64,000 nt of DNA from Undibacterium_A arcticum (GTDB taxonomy: Bacteria > Pseudomonadota > Gammaproteobacteria > Burkholderiales > Burkholderiaceae_D), in the NCBI RefSeq assembly GCF_042660705.1, contig NZ_JBHSUQ010000001.1, one strand, 5' to 3'. Under the pieces are notes generated by a model. The model was given only the letters and a program-made list of their open reading frames with translations. It made no database searches and was not told the origin of the DNA. Shown piece by piece: positions 41,699 through 51,041 of the stretch. The position numbers and the translations under genes were made by a program. The stretch's first letter is position 1, and each line of letters starts with the position of its first letter.

Positions 41699-41715
41699 AG
41701 CAATCGCCATGCCAG
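41699..41715 (-). promoter_or_regulatory. Sigma-54 promoter of exaC
   Basis: Minus strand CTGGCATGGCGATTGCT fits YTGGCAYGRNNNTTGCW throughout and lies about 72-87 bases before the exaC start. Confidence 0.82.
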
Positions 41716-42299
41716 CTTTGTCGCATGGATCGAATCGGCTCCAGCACGCAGTAGCTCGTGCAAGTCACGCCATGGACTGACCAGCAAAACGACACTGGGT
41801 CACGGATTTAAACGAAAACGCCCAGTACTGGCGTCGATTGCGTCTGGCTGTGCATTCTTTCCCTGAGCAGAGCGGTACTCGAAGGGCATCCGTGCGCGAC
41901 CATGCCGCGGCCAATACATCGCTGACCTGTTTCATTTTTGAACACTTGGCAAACTGACTGTTCCAAATTGTTCACTCATCGGACCCGCTGTTATTCAGAT
42001 CCGTCTGTTGATGCGATCCGCCGTATCCGCATGCGCCGTCAATTGACGAAGAAACGAGCACCTTCAATCCGCTCTGAGGAACGTTCTGGAAAAACAATGT
42101 GTCGCGCTGGCGGTATGCGCGGGGATGCAGCGCTCGTGGCATTTTGCAATGAACATGAGCGCGATCAGGATATGCAGGAAGGTGAGATCGCCCGGATTTT
42201 GTCGGGGCGTGGACGGACGTCGCCAGGAAATAATATTGTTCGGCGACGCCCGCGGCCGCTCAACCGCTAACAGCTCAGGTTGAGATCCAGACAGCGCAG
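41716..42299. other. Upstream region of exaC, no gene
   Basis: About 580 bases holding the exaC enhancer site. Open frames here, including one at 41938-42270, have no ribosome site and an implausible composition. Confidence 0.4.
41928..41944. promoter_or_regulatory. Candidate activator site upstream of exaC
   Basis: TGTTTCATTTTTGAACA matches the cytochrome-operon dyad at 13 of 17 positions, including both ends. It is about 215 bases upstream of the exaC sigma-54 promoter, an ordinary enhancer distance. Confidence 0.6.
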
Positions 42300-43437
42300 T
42301 TAGAAGCTGTGATTGATACCCAGCTGTACAGCGGTGGTTGTTTTTCCTGCAGCGGCAAGGAAGACATTATTGTTTGCCACCCCAAACGGGGCGCCGGAAG
42401 TATAGCCACTCCCCGCATTCACCCCGGCTACCAGGGCGTAGAGGGTGGTGCGTTTCGACAATGAATAATCATCGCTCAGGATCCATGTTCTGGATGTATC
42501 GCTTGCGCCGTCTTTGTTGCTGGAATAGTAGTACGCCAAGGTCGCGCTGTTGCTTGCTGATGTTCGATAATTCAGCCCTGCGCCATAGATTCGATACGCG
42601 GCCAATTCGACTCCGGAGGCAGGATCGCTATTCTTGTCGTTCAGGTAGTTGACCGTCACCGTGGCATCGCCAAACGTATAGCCGGCACCAAGACTATATT
42701 TTCTGGTTTGCACGCCGTCTCCTCCGGTCAAACCGGCCGGCCGACCATTCTCCGACTGGTAAGCGGCGGACAGAGTTACAGGGCCGGCGTAGGTCGCACC
42801 CAGCGCAATGACCCGGTTCGCGGCAGTGCTGCCGGGATTTTCGCCCAAGCTGTAGGAGCCGCTCAAATTGACATCTGCAATTTGTGCTGACGCCAATGGC
42901 ATTCGCGACAAAAACGTCAATGACCGAATTGGAGTTTGCCGGGGCGGTCGCCGTTCCGACGTTTAAAGGACTTTGCGTTAATGCCCAGGACAGCAAGCCA
43001 GAAAAGGTCTCTTTCAAGCCACGCGGATCGGTTGCGGCAAATGCCAGTACCGCAGGCGAGTATTGTTTGCCCAATGTCAATGTACCGTAACTATTTGACA
43101 GACCAACGTTCGCCTGACGACCAAACAGCCCGCCCCATTGACCGCCTTCACCGGTGCCCGAAAAGAAGTGGCCTTCGAGATTGAAGTTGGCTTTCAAACC
43201 GCCACCGATATCTTCCGATCCTTTGAATCCAAAAATGCTGGGGCTCAGGCCACCCGTGTTGAATGCAAATGCGTTTCCCGTACCGCCGCTGGATTTTTTT
43301 TGATTATTGACATTGACAATACCCGCATCAACCACACCGTAGACGGTTACTGACGATTGCGCGTGTGCAGCGCCAGCAATTGCGCCCAACGCCATAAATG
43401 CCAATATCGACTTCTGTCCATCCAATATCTTTTTCAC
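42300..43437 (-). CDS. Outer membrane porin (Gram-negative trimeric type), frameshifted
   Basis: A beta-proteobacterial general porin of about 378 residues. Signal peptide (ILAFMALGAIAGAAHA) is followed by SSVTVYGVVDAGI, GSEDIGGGLKANFNLEGHF, LFGRQANVGLS and the C-terminal TAVQLGINHSF with terminal Phe needed for outer-membrane assembly. The frame shifts by one base around 42880-42890 between NAIGVS and QIADVNLSGSYSLG. Start is a GTG with a GAGGAGA site. It may admit the alcohols used by the neighbouring enzymes. Confidence 0.88.
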
Positions 43438-43797
43438 CGAGATCTCCTCTATCTATCCGTTTTTTTTCAAAATTACATCGCGTGTTGTTGCATCAGGCTA
43501 TTGGCAAAATACATGCCTGTGGCAATCCGCGATGGACGTTCGAGAGCCTTGCGATTCATCGTGGAACCGCTGTTGAATTGCATCGAGGATTGAATAATCG
43601 ATGGGCGTTCGTATGAAACGCCCCGATTTAAGGACTGTCACGTCGCATGATCAATGCTGCGCGGGTGGATCAGAAAGGGGGCCTGACGGTAGGGAATCCA
43701 GGTCATTCAGCGAGCGTGGCATGCGTCAAATCGGATCACATCGACATCGGTCTGTTCAGATTCTGATCGCAGTTCATCGCAGGCAGATATGCCTCAA
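43438..43797. other. Intergenic region between porin and cytochrome b561
   Basis: About 360 bases with no gene. GGGCGTT (43603-43609) and AACGCCC (43617-43623) can pair and may end the cytochrome b561 transcript; there is no T-run. Confidence 0.35.
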
Positions 43798-44352
43798 CTA
43801 TGGCAGCATCCGGCTAAATACGCGGTCGCGATCGACCAGCAGATGCTTGAATGCTGCCAGCACATGCAGCGCGATCAGCGCAGCAAACACGACCGCGATG
43901 ATCTGGTGAAATCCCATGAACAGATCGCGCAACTGCCTGTCCTCCCAGGCCCAGTTGGGCAGAGCGAAGCCGAAGAACTTGACTCCATACTTATTGAACG
44001 AAGATGACAGATAGCCAGTCGCGGGCTGCAGTACCATGCAAAGGTACTGCAGCCGATGACTCCACCTTGCCGCTCTTGTCGACCAGTGCGGCATGCCATT
44101 CGGCATCGGTGGCGCCGCGTGCGTCAGACGCCACCCTAAGCGCATCAATATCAGCACCCCGGCCAGCACGCCGAAGGACTTATGCAGGTTGAAATACAGT
44201 GCCCGGTCTGGCGTCCCCTTCGGAATCCCGACCATGTAGTAGCCTAGAAACAGCATACCGATGATCAGCACCGCGATCACCCAGTGCAAGCCAATCGCCG
44301 GCAAGGCGTAACGTTCGCCCCGCTTGCCTTCCGCTAATGGCAGCGTGCTCAT
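43798..44352 (-). CDS. Cytochrome b561
   Basis: A 184-residue inner-membrane dihaem cytochrome with four helices. Haem-ligand histidines are seen in IGLHWVIAVLI, NLHKSFGVLAG, WSHRLQYLC and ALIALHVLAAF. It could pass electrons from a periplasmic enzyme to quinone. Its ATG overlaps the stop of the beta-propeller gene, so the two are coupled. Confidence 0.9.
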   Translation of the reverse strand: MSTLPLAEGKRGERYALPAIGLHWVIAVLIIGMLFLGYYMVGIPKGTPDRALYFNLHKSFGVLAGVLILMRLGWRLTHAAPPMPNGMPHWSTRAARWSHRLQYLCMVLQPATGYLSSSFNKYGVKFFGFALPNWAWEDRQLRDLFMGFHQIIAVVFAALIALHVLAAFKHLLVDRDRVFSRMLP

Positions 44353-45393
44353 CGGATCACCACGCCCCAGGGCAGCGCGCCGACTGCCACTTCCTTGCTG
44401 ACCGTATTGGTTTCGGTATCGATGACGGACACCGAGTCGGATCGGCCGTTCGCCACATACAATTTTTGCCGTCAGGTGTGATCGCCATGTTCCAGGGACG
44501 CTTGCCGACCGGGATGGTGGCGATGACTGCGTTGTTGGCGGTAGCGATCACCGATACCGTGCCGTCTTTGCCATTCGATATATAGACCCGGCTCCCATCC
44601 GGGGCCATGGTGACGCCATTCGAAAAATTACCGCCCTTGATCTGCGCCACGACCTTTTGCGTGCCCACGTCCACCGCATAGATCATGCTGGCAATCTCGG
44701 CCGCGATGTAGACCTGACTGCCATCCGGCTTGAAAGCGATGCCGCGCGGGCGCATTCCCAGTGTTACCGACGCGACCTGCTGCCGTTTTGAGACATCGAT
44801 AATATCGATCGAGTCAGCCTCCTCTGCACTGACGTACAGCCATTTCCATCCGGGCTGAATTCCGCGTGCTCGGGATTCTTCCCCGCCGTCTTGACGCTGA
44901 ATACCTTCTTGTTGGTTGCAGTCGATATGAAGCTGACCGAATTCGTTATTTCGCTGGCTGCAACGACCCAGTCTCCTGCCGGCGAAATGCCGACCCCTTC
45001 GGGCGACTCACCCAAAGGCACCGTGCCCACTACCGCTCTTTTCCGCAAATCCACAATCAGCAATGCATTGGCCGGCTGATCGCTAACGTACAAGGTGTTT
45101 CCGTCATGACTGACGGCCAGGCCGCGCGGTTTGGTACCGGCCTGAATGTGTCCAACCACACTATCGCTGGCGCAGTCAATGATGGATATGGTCCCGGATT
45201 TTTCATTCGGAACATACGCAAATGGACTCGCGATCGACGGGCAAGGCATCAGCAGGGCAGACGACAGCACCGCGCCAAGCAGGGGCAAGCGCCGTCTAAC
45301 GGCTGCGAACAAGCCGAGCCCATGCGGTGTCCGGCCAGGAAACCCGTGGGGCGATAAAGTCAGGCATTCATTTTGAAAATGATTAGTGTTCAT
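44349..45393 (-). CDS. YVTN-type beta-propeller protein associated with PQQ catabolism, two frameshifts
   Basis: About 348 residues with a secretion signal (LLGAVLSSALLMPCPSIASPF) and repeated blades such as FAYVPNEKSGTISIIDCA, LYVSDQPANALLIVDLRKRA and VYISNGKDGTVSVIATANNA. Frames join if one A is added in the runs at 44843-44845 (giving PDGKWLYVSAEEADSIDIID) and 44463-44467 (giving KLYVANGRSDSVSVID). It then ends at 44349 overlapping the b561 start. Propellers of this kind are found with PQQ-linked alcohol oxidation loci. The start at 45393 is preceded by GAGAGG. Confidence 0.8.
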
Positions 45394-45511
45394 GACGGTG
45401 GAACCTCTCGAAATTTTCGGCAGGATTAACAATCGGAATTCAGCCTCAGCTGCACGCGTCACAACACCCGGGCGCGTCCTGACACATTATTTTTCATATC
45501 ATGGCGCTTCA

Positions 45512-47764
45512 TCACTTCCACGAGTACTTCAAGCCGACCCACGCCCCGCGCGGTGCGCCCGGGCCAATGAATTGCTCGTTGCTGATGTTGGCACCGTCGA
45601 AAGAGTGTCCCGCCCCGTTGAAGAAATTCTGCCCAAGCACGCCAAAATTGGCATATTGCTTGTTGAACAAATTGTTCACTCGTGCAAACACTTGCAGATG
45701 CTTGGTGACCGCATAGGTCGTATCGAGATTGACCACGGTGTAACCCGCGATCTTGCCATTACGGTCCTGGTTATCTTCGTCGCCACGCGCAAAAATCGCA
45801 CTGCGATATAGCAGGTTGGTAGCGATGTTCCAATTCGGCGACGCCGCATAGTCCAGGCGCAGCTTGATGGTGTTTTGCGGCACGCCCGTCATCTTGTTGC
45901 CGCGCCGAATGACAATGTCGCCATTGGCGTTGGCGCTGGAATTGCTTGCACTGTGCTGTACGAAGGCGGTCTGATACGTGGCATCAATGTAGTTGTAGCT
46001 GAGGGTCGCGTCGAGTTTGCCCATGACCGTGTGGGCCGCGACTTCCAGACCTTGTCGGCGCGACTTGCCGACGTTCTGAAAATAGCCAGTGGCGGTGGAT
46101 GCTCCGCTGCTGCTAATGAATTGGATGTCGTTGTCCAGCGCGGTCCGAAACACCGATGCGCTCCAGCCAGATGCAGCGCCCAGCTTGCCGCGCACGCCGA
46201 ACTCGGCGGTTTTGGCAACCACCGGCTTCAACGGCGGATCGGCGATGAAGGAATTTGGAAGCGAACATGGAGCGTCCGGATCTGCACAAGCCAATTCGAT
46301 GGCGGTGGGAGTGCGCATTCCTTCGTTGTAAGCGGCATAGGCGGTCAGTGCTGGCGTCGGATTGTAAGTTACGCCAAACCCCGGATTGAGGCGCGAAAAC
46401 GCATGATCGCCGTCAAGCAACGGCTGCGCGCCGCTGCGATCGTTGATCTTGACCCGTGCATGATTGTAACGGCCGGATGCGGTGACGGACCAATGATCGT
46501 TGAGCGACAAGGTATCGGAAAAGAAAACCCCAAGGTTGCTGTTACGGGTTTTTGCATCGGTATTCAGCCCATAGTCGCTGGAGCCGACCGTGTTGCGGTC
46601 AGCAATAAAGCGTGCGTCTTGGCTCGACTGCCGGAATTGTGCATTCGCGAAATCACCGGCGATGCCGACCACAAGCTGATTGTCCATGGCGGCCAATTTG
46701 CCAAAGTAGCTCAGTTGCAGGCTTAAGCCATAACTGCTCTGATCAACGATGGAGCGGGCATTGCGCGCCTCGATCGGATCGCTGGCGCCGTAGTCGCCGT
46801 TGACGTTGCTGCTGGTATTCTCGTTGCGGTAGTTGCGATGGTAGGCGTTGGCAGACAGCTGCAATGTTTCGTTGAAATGATGACTACCCGACAAACTCCA
46901 CAGCGTCGCGCGGTTCAAATTTTGATCTGGAAAGGTGTAGGACTGCCGACGATTGTCGAGAAACGAACGCGGAATTGTTTGCGAACCCTGCAATTCGTTA
47001 TCCGCCGCGGTCAGGCTCATGTTCAAGCTGTTATCGACATCCTGATAACCGACCTTGCCGAATAATTGCTTGACGCGACTTGCATTGTGATCAGCCCAGC
47101 CATGATCCAGTGCATCGTTGGCAGTCACAAAGTAGTTAAGCTTACCGACCGTACCGCCCTGCTCCAGCTCGACGGTCCTTCGACCGAAGGAGCCGCCCGA
47201 GATTTCTACCTGGCCACCGGGATTGGTTCGCCCGTTCTTGGTGGTGATGGCGATTGCTCCGCCAAGGGTGTTCAGTCCAAAGATCGGGTTCGAACCCGGC
47301 ATGACCTGCAGGTGTGCAATCGCCGATTGCGGCAGCAGGTCCCAGTTGACGACATCGCCGAAAGGTTCGTTGATGCGGACGCCGTCCTGAAATACCGACA
47401 GGCCCTGAGGGGTGCCCAGCAGTGGCGACGCGGTAAAGCCCCGGTAGCTGATATCCGGCTGATAGGGATTGCCTTGCGCCGAGTTGATGGTGACGCTGCT
47501 CAGGTTGTGTTCCAGGTACTCGGTGATATTGCCGGCGTGTTGCCGCTCGATCGCCGCGCCCTTGACTGTCTGCACGTTCGCGGCAACATCGCGCAACGGC
47601 AGGCCGAGACCGGGAAGCGGCATCGTACCCGTCACGACGACGGTGGGTAATTCTTGTTCGGGCACAGTCCCCGCGTCAGCAGCCAACACCTGAGCTCGCA
47701 CCATGACCAGCGCACCGACCAGCATCACTTTGGTGGCGCCTGCCAACGATTTCCAACGAAACAT
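45512..47764 (-). CDS. TonB-dependent outer membrane receptor
   Basis: A 750-residue receptor: signal peptide (VMLVGALVMVRAQVLAADA), plug domain from about residue 40 (LPTVVVTGTMPLPG, ISYRGFTASPLLGTPQGLSVFQDGVRI) and a 22-strand barrel ending in GAWVGLKYSWK. The ATG at 47764 has a GGAG site. It leads toward the beta-propeller and b561 genes on the same strand. TonB receptors import PQQ in E. coli (PqqU) and lanthanide chelates in methylotrophs (LutH); either would suit this locus, but the ligand cannot be read from sequence. Confidence 0.9.
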   Translation of the reverse strand: MFRWKSLAGATKVMLVGALVMVRAQVLAADAGTVPEQELPTVVVTGTMPLPGLGLPLRDVAANVQTVKGAAIERQHAGNITEYLEHNLSSVTINSAQGNPYQPDISYRGFTASPLLGTPQGLSVFQDGVRINEPFGDVVNWDLLPQSAIAHLQVMPGSNPIFGLNTLGGAIAITTKNGRTNPGGQVEISGGSFGRRTVELEQGGTVGKLNYFVTANDALDHGWADHNASRVKQLFGKVGYQDVDNSLNMSLTAADNELQGSQTIPRSFLDNRRQSYTFPDQNLNRATLWSLSGSHHFNETLQLSANAYHRNYRNENTSSNVNGDYGASDPIEARNARSIVDQSSYGLSLQLSYFGKLAAMDNQLVVGIAGDFANAQFRQSSQDARFIADRNTVGSSDYGLNTDAKTRNSNLGVFFSDTLSLNDHWSVTASGRYNHARVKINDRSGAQPLLDGDHAFSRLNPGFGVTYNPTPALTAYAAYNEGMRTPTAIELACADPDAPCSLPNSFIADPPLKPVVAKTAEFGVRGKLGAASGWSASVFRTALDNDIQFISSSGASTATGYFQNVGKSRRQGLEVAAHTVMGKLDATLSYNYIDATYQTAFVQHSASNSSANANGDIVIRRGNKMTGVPQNTIKLRLDYAASPNWNIATNLLYRSAIFARGDEDNQDRNGKIAGYTVVNLDTTYAVTKHLQVFARVNNLFNKQYANFGVLGQNFFNGAGHSFDGANISNEQFIGPGAPRGAWVGLKYSWK

Positions 47765-48411
47765 TTTGTCTCCGGTCTTGTCGTTCTTTGTCTGCAGAGT
47801 GATCGGTGCGTGGCGCAATGTGGTATCGCTTCAATTCGAATCGTTTCTCGGTACGATCTGATATTTGATGAGCGCCGTCCGCAACAAGCTCCGACAATAA
47901 TCTACGTTGCGCAATAACCGTGCCGATCAAAAAAGCGATGCCGCATGCAAGTTCGTTGGTGCTACTCGCAGGCTATTGCCAGGTGACGAATTGTTTCAAA
48001 TACACACAGCTTGAATTAATTGATCCAAATTGGAACAGTGATCAAGCTCGGCGCAATTTTATGAAAATCCGATGCCTGCACCATGGCATTGCGATGCAAT
48101 AGCGACGCAATGGCGACGCAAATGAATTAATTCCAGGGAACTTTGTCTATTGAAAATAGCACCGGCAGGTGGAAAATGAAGGTCAGCAAGACATTTCCGA
48201 TATCGACTTCGCCGGGCATGCATACAGGATTGCGCCATCGGGCGCGCACGTGATGGAGAATGTTGTCAGTGCCTGACGTGTGAATGGAGCGCCGACCGGC
48301 AATCCGAATGATGAATCAAATCAAAAGGCTGGCGGGTTTCACCGGATTGACCAGGTTAACCTTTAACCAATGAAAATTCGATATATTCAATCATCTTGAG
48401 GAAATGAAGCG
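47765..48411. other. Intergenic region upstream of TonB receptor
   Basis: About 650 bases. A 30-codon minus-strand frame at about 48130-48223 (MPGEVDIGNVLLTFIFHLPV) looks protein-like and could be a relic or tiny membrane peptide. Otherwise nothing was recognised. No clear Fur box was found. Confidence 0.3.
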
Positions 48412-48624
48412 ATGATCAATACCGTGCTCGAATCGGTGCTGACATGCCCGCACTGTGGCTATGCCAAGCGCGAAATTATGCCGCGGGATGCCTGTCAGTT
48501 CTACTATGAGTGCAACTCATGTCACGCGTTACTGCGCCCAAATCCGGGTGACTGCTGTGTGTTCTGCTCGTTCGGGTCGGTGAAATGCCCGCCCATTCAG
48601 GAGAACCAATCGTGCTGCGGGTGA
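48412..48624 (+). CDS. Small cysteine-rich CxxC protein
   Basis: A 70-residue protein with metal-binding cysteine pairs: CPHCG near residue 12, CNSCH, and the dense GDCCVFCSFGSVKCPP followed by a C-terminal CCG. This GDCCVFCS type is common in proteobacteria near metal-resistance genes and is not functionally assigned; a zinc- or copper-binding role is inferred. GAGGAA lies upstream of the ATG. The last three quarters are duplicated exactly at 51042-51199. Confidence 0.8.
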   Translation: MINTVLESVLTCPHCGYAKREIMPRDACQFYYECNSCHALLRPNPGDCCVFCSFGSVKCPPIQENQSCCG

Positions 48625-48628
48625 GCAT
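48471..48628 (+). repeat. 158-bp direct repeat, copy 1
   Basis: Identical base for base to 51042-51199. It covers codons 21 onward of the CxxC gene, its stop and four more bases. Confidence 0.95.
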
Positions 48629-48648
48629 CCCGAAATCATCAGATAGGA

Positions 48649-48718
48649 GCGGGCCATGCCCACGATCGGCAATACACAATACTTATCGCGGGCATGGCCC
48701 GCCCCTCCGCCTCATTTT
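48649..48718 (+). terminator. Long inverted repeat after the CxxC gene
   Basis: GCGGGCCATGCCC (48649-48661) and GGGCATGGCCCGC (48690-48702) are perfect 13-bp arms around a 28-base loop. TTTTT follows at 48714-48718, 11 bases after the stem. It can end CxxC transcription; the long loop also fits a small mobile-element relic. Confidence 0.45.
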
Positions 48719-48779
48719 TGCGTCAGTCCGAAGAACCCAATCTCAGTGTATGCACATACAACGACACAAGGTACTGCGA

Positions 48780-49283
48780 TTATGCAGCCAGCATCAACGA
48801 TGGTGCCCCGTCTTCTCCTTGCGCAGCTTGTGCAATATCCAGCCGCTTCGTATTGGCAAAGAACGTTAATCCGAGCGACGCCGCATCAAAAATTCCTTGC
48901 GCAGCAGTCTCGGATTCCCAAGGCTTGCGTTTGTGCGGCAGCCATGCAGAAAACGCAGGAATCATGCGCACAATGACGCAGCCGATCTCGTACTTTGTCG
49001 CTGCACCGACCTGTGAGAACACTTCCTTGATAACCCTTCGGGGATACGCCTCCATTGCGATCCCACGATGCTCCGCATAGAGCGCGATGCCACGATGGAG
49101 CCGCCGAATGCGCGGGAAACGACGTGAGCCGCGCTCGTGCGTGTCCTCGATCACGAGGACATCGGGATGAAAACGATCGATCAGTTGCTTTGCAGCACGC
49201 ATACCGTCCGCATGCTTATCTCTGCCGCGAACTTCTTTGGTGCCCCAGTCGTGTGGCACAAGTGGGGGCAGTGAAAAGAACAA
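48780..49283 (-). CDS. RuvC-like RNase H-fold resolvase-type protein, N-terminus lost
   Basis: About 167 residues. DWGTKEVRGRDKHADG, HPDVLVIEDTHERGSRR, GAATKYEIGCVIVRMIP and FDAASLGLTFFA are blocks of a RuvC-like family found in beta-proteobacteria. The first strand with its catalytic Asp should precede DWGTKEV, but upstream an in-frame stop leaves only a TTG start at 49283. The frame is therefore probably truncated or shifted and inactive as a nuclease. An XRE gene lies upstream on the same strand. Confidence 0.6.
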   Translation of the reverse strand: MFFSLPPLVPHDWGTKEVRGRDKHADGMRAAKQLIDRFHPDVLVIEDTHERGSRRFPRIRRLHRGIALYAEHRGIAMEAYPRRVIKEVFSQVGAATKYEIGCVIVRMIPAFSAWLPHKRKPWESETAAQGIFDAASLGLTFFANTKRLDIAQAAQGEDGAPSLMLAA

Positions 49284-49357
49284 ATGCGACCCCTCGTCTG
49301 GTCACGTAAAGCGCAAGGGTGCGCGGGAATTTTGCAGAGTGCTTCATACGTTATTTT

Positions 49358-49705
49358 TTATGAGCTCATAGATTCGATCCGCTCCTTTGCCGCGCGCAGG
49401 ATGTCGCACTTGCGCTTGGATTTAGGATTTTTGGCGCCATCACAAGCGCCGATCTGCGACTGTATGTCTTCCCATAATCCATTGAGGACTTGGTCGCAAA
49501 GGCCGGGAACTAATTTTTCTATCGGAACGCCGAAGAGAAATTCATAACGCAATGCCTGCTCCAGCTTTGGGACGCGTTTCCCTCTCTCCACTCGGGAGAG
49601 ATTCGAACGGTTCTCAAATCCCATGAGGCGAGTAATTTCGCACCGAGTAAATCCTGCGGAGCGGCGACACGTCCGCAAGAAATCTCTCGAATGTCTTTGG
49701 TGCAT
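49358..49705 (-). CDS. XRE-family helix-turn-helix protein
   Basis: A 115-residue protein whose N-terminal half is a Cro/C1-type DNA-binding domain (LMGFENRSNLSRVERGKRVP, then LEQALRYEFLFGVPIEKL). The basic C-terminus has no known domain. It is oriented toward the RuvC-like gene 74 bases away and both may form one transcription unit on an accessory element. Confidence 0.8.
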   Translation of the reverse strand: MHQRHSRDFLRTCRRSAGFTRCEITRLMGFENRSNLSRVERGKRVPKLEQALRYEFLFGVPIEKLVPGLCDQVLNGLWEDIQSQIGACDGAKNPKSKRKCDILRAAKERIESMSS

Positions 49706-49802
49706 ATATCTGCTGCTGTGAATAATGGTTTAAAAGGATAGTTGCTGTCACTTTTAAACTTGTACTATTTTCGCAAAGCAATGGGGTTTTGTGGGGGTGA
49801 AT

Positions 49803-49823
49803 GTGCCTCCGAGGCACGTTTTT
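49803..49823 (+). terminator. Hairpin with T-run
   Basis: GTGCCT-CCG-AGGCAC followed by G and five T. It is terminator-like on the plus strand, though no plus-strand gene ends here. Confidence 0.4.
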
Positions 49824-49890
49824 GGACGTGGGGCATGGGAGCGTTCTAAATCATGGGTGCTTTAGGAAACACATGGGTTTTCAAAGCCAT

Positions 49891-49920
49891 AAAACAAAAG
49901 GGATGCCCTGCTTGGCATCC
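49891..49920 (-). terminator. Hairpin with T-rich tail (minus strand)
   Basis: GGATGCC (49901-49907) and GGCATCC (49914-49920) form a perfect 7-bp stem; on the minus strand it is followed by CTTTTGTTTT. It would terminate a minus-strand transcript coming from about 50.0-50.4 kb. Confidence 0.45.
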
Positions 49921-49923
49921 TGA

Positions 49924-50455
49924 TACAACGTCTCCATGTCCCCACGTCTCACGTAATTGCTGACTTATGCAGAGGTACATCAGTCGCCGCAGCAAAACTG
50001 CATATTGAGTTCAGTCAAGCCGCAGACTTGTAATACCCCGACGTAGATTGACAGAGTTATTGGATGGACTACAGTTAATTTTGGACTAACCCGCTAGCGT
50101 GGCAGTCGCCATTACCAGCTTCATTCGTTAACCCCATATCACCCCCCGCAGGAATCGTTTTTTCTACGATGAAACTAATCAAGTCTTTTGGCTTCGTTTT
50201 TAAAAAAGAGCAAGTGAATAGCCTTGGCGGAAGACCAGGCGATAAAGTTGGCCCGCGCGCAGGTGACAGGGAGTAACAAAGTAATTTGAAAGTAGTTTGG
50301 ACACACCGCAGAAGCTTAAAAACAGCTTGCAGGAAAATGAAACGCATTTTCAATAGTTTCCAAAGGAGGTGGGTGTCGCTTAAAAAAGGTCAACAAAAAC
50401 TCAAGTTTTGCTTTTTATGCTTTTATCTGCCTTTCGTTAAACAAGGAGATTCATA
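49924..50455. other. Region upstream of small secreted protein
   Basis: About 530 bases. A 35-codon plus-strand frame at 50169-50276 (MKLIKSFGFVFKKEQVNSLG) is the only protein-like element and has no ribosome site. The rest is AT-rich and probably holds the promoter of the secreted protein. Confidence 0.3.
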
Positions 50456-50824
50456 ATGAAAAAGAATATATTCGCACTCGCAGTCCTCAGTGTATTTGGC
50501 ATGTCCGCTGCACATGCAGTTCATGTCGGAAGTTATGATGTGAACAGTTATTGCGGGCTATTCGATGGGAACAATAATGCTAGTCCCGTTCTTGTTGGCG
50601 AACTCAAGAATGTTATTCTCCAGAGCGGCGACAAGGTTTCAATATTGAAGTGCACCGGCAGTGTCACGCCTCCCACTACCGGTCGCGCTGTACAGTACGA
50701 TTACGCATCGACGGGGGTGTCCTGCGTGATACCCAATGTGCTCGGTGCGCAAACTACTAATAGGTGGAATCAAACTGTGTCGGCGACCGGTGAGGCAACA
50801 TTGACCTGTCTCACGCAAAAATGA
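50456..50824 (+). CDS. Small secreted protein, unknown
   Basis: 122 residues with a clear signal peptide (NIFALAVLSVFGMSAAHA) and a mature part of about 100 residues with four cysteines (YCGLF, LKCTG, SCVIP, LTCLT) that may form disulfides. AAGGAG lies seven bases before the ATG. It is not recognised. Base composition is more AT-rich than the surrounding core genes, consistent with acquisition. Confidence 0.7.
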   Translation: MKKNIFALAVLSVFGMSAAHAVHVGSYDVNSYCGLFDGNNNASPVLVGELKNVILQSGDKVSILKCTGSVTPPTTGRAVQYDYASTGVSCVIPNVLGAQTTNRWNQTVSATGEATLTCLTQK

Positions 50825-50865
50825 GAGAAGTGTTGCGGCAAGGAAGGTCGGTTAGTTTCTTTCAT

Positions 50866-51041
50866 TTTCCGGAGTTGCCGGCCAAACAGCCCCGCGTCGG
50901 TAAACATCGATTGCGGATTATTCGGATCTACGCCTTCAAGCAATTTGTCCAGCGTGGCTTTGTCGATTGTTGTCATACGTATCCTTTCCAAGGATAAATT
51001 TTATCGTATGACTTCTTTCACACAAGAAATCTGACAGGCTC
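50866..51041 (-). mobile_element. IS256-family insertion sequence remnant (left end and transposase start)
   Basis: On the minus strand an AAGGA site precedes an ATG at 50976 and the frame TTIDKATLDKLLEGVDPNNP, QSMFTDAGLFG, which is the N-terminus of IS256-type transposases. It then diverges after about 35 residues. Upstream, GCCTGTCAGATTTCTTGTGT resembles an IS256-family terminal repeat and abuts the second 158-bp repeat copy at 51042. The rest of the element is gone. Confidence 0.6.

Noticed and set aside
41938..42270. 110-codon plus-strand frame upstream of exaC
   Set aside because: No ribosome site and a low-complexity Arg-rich composition; it overlaps the exaC enhancer region.
50169..50276. 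Small plus-strand ORF (35 codons)
   Set aside because: No ribosome site and no recognised relatives; kept only as a remark in the region entry.
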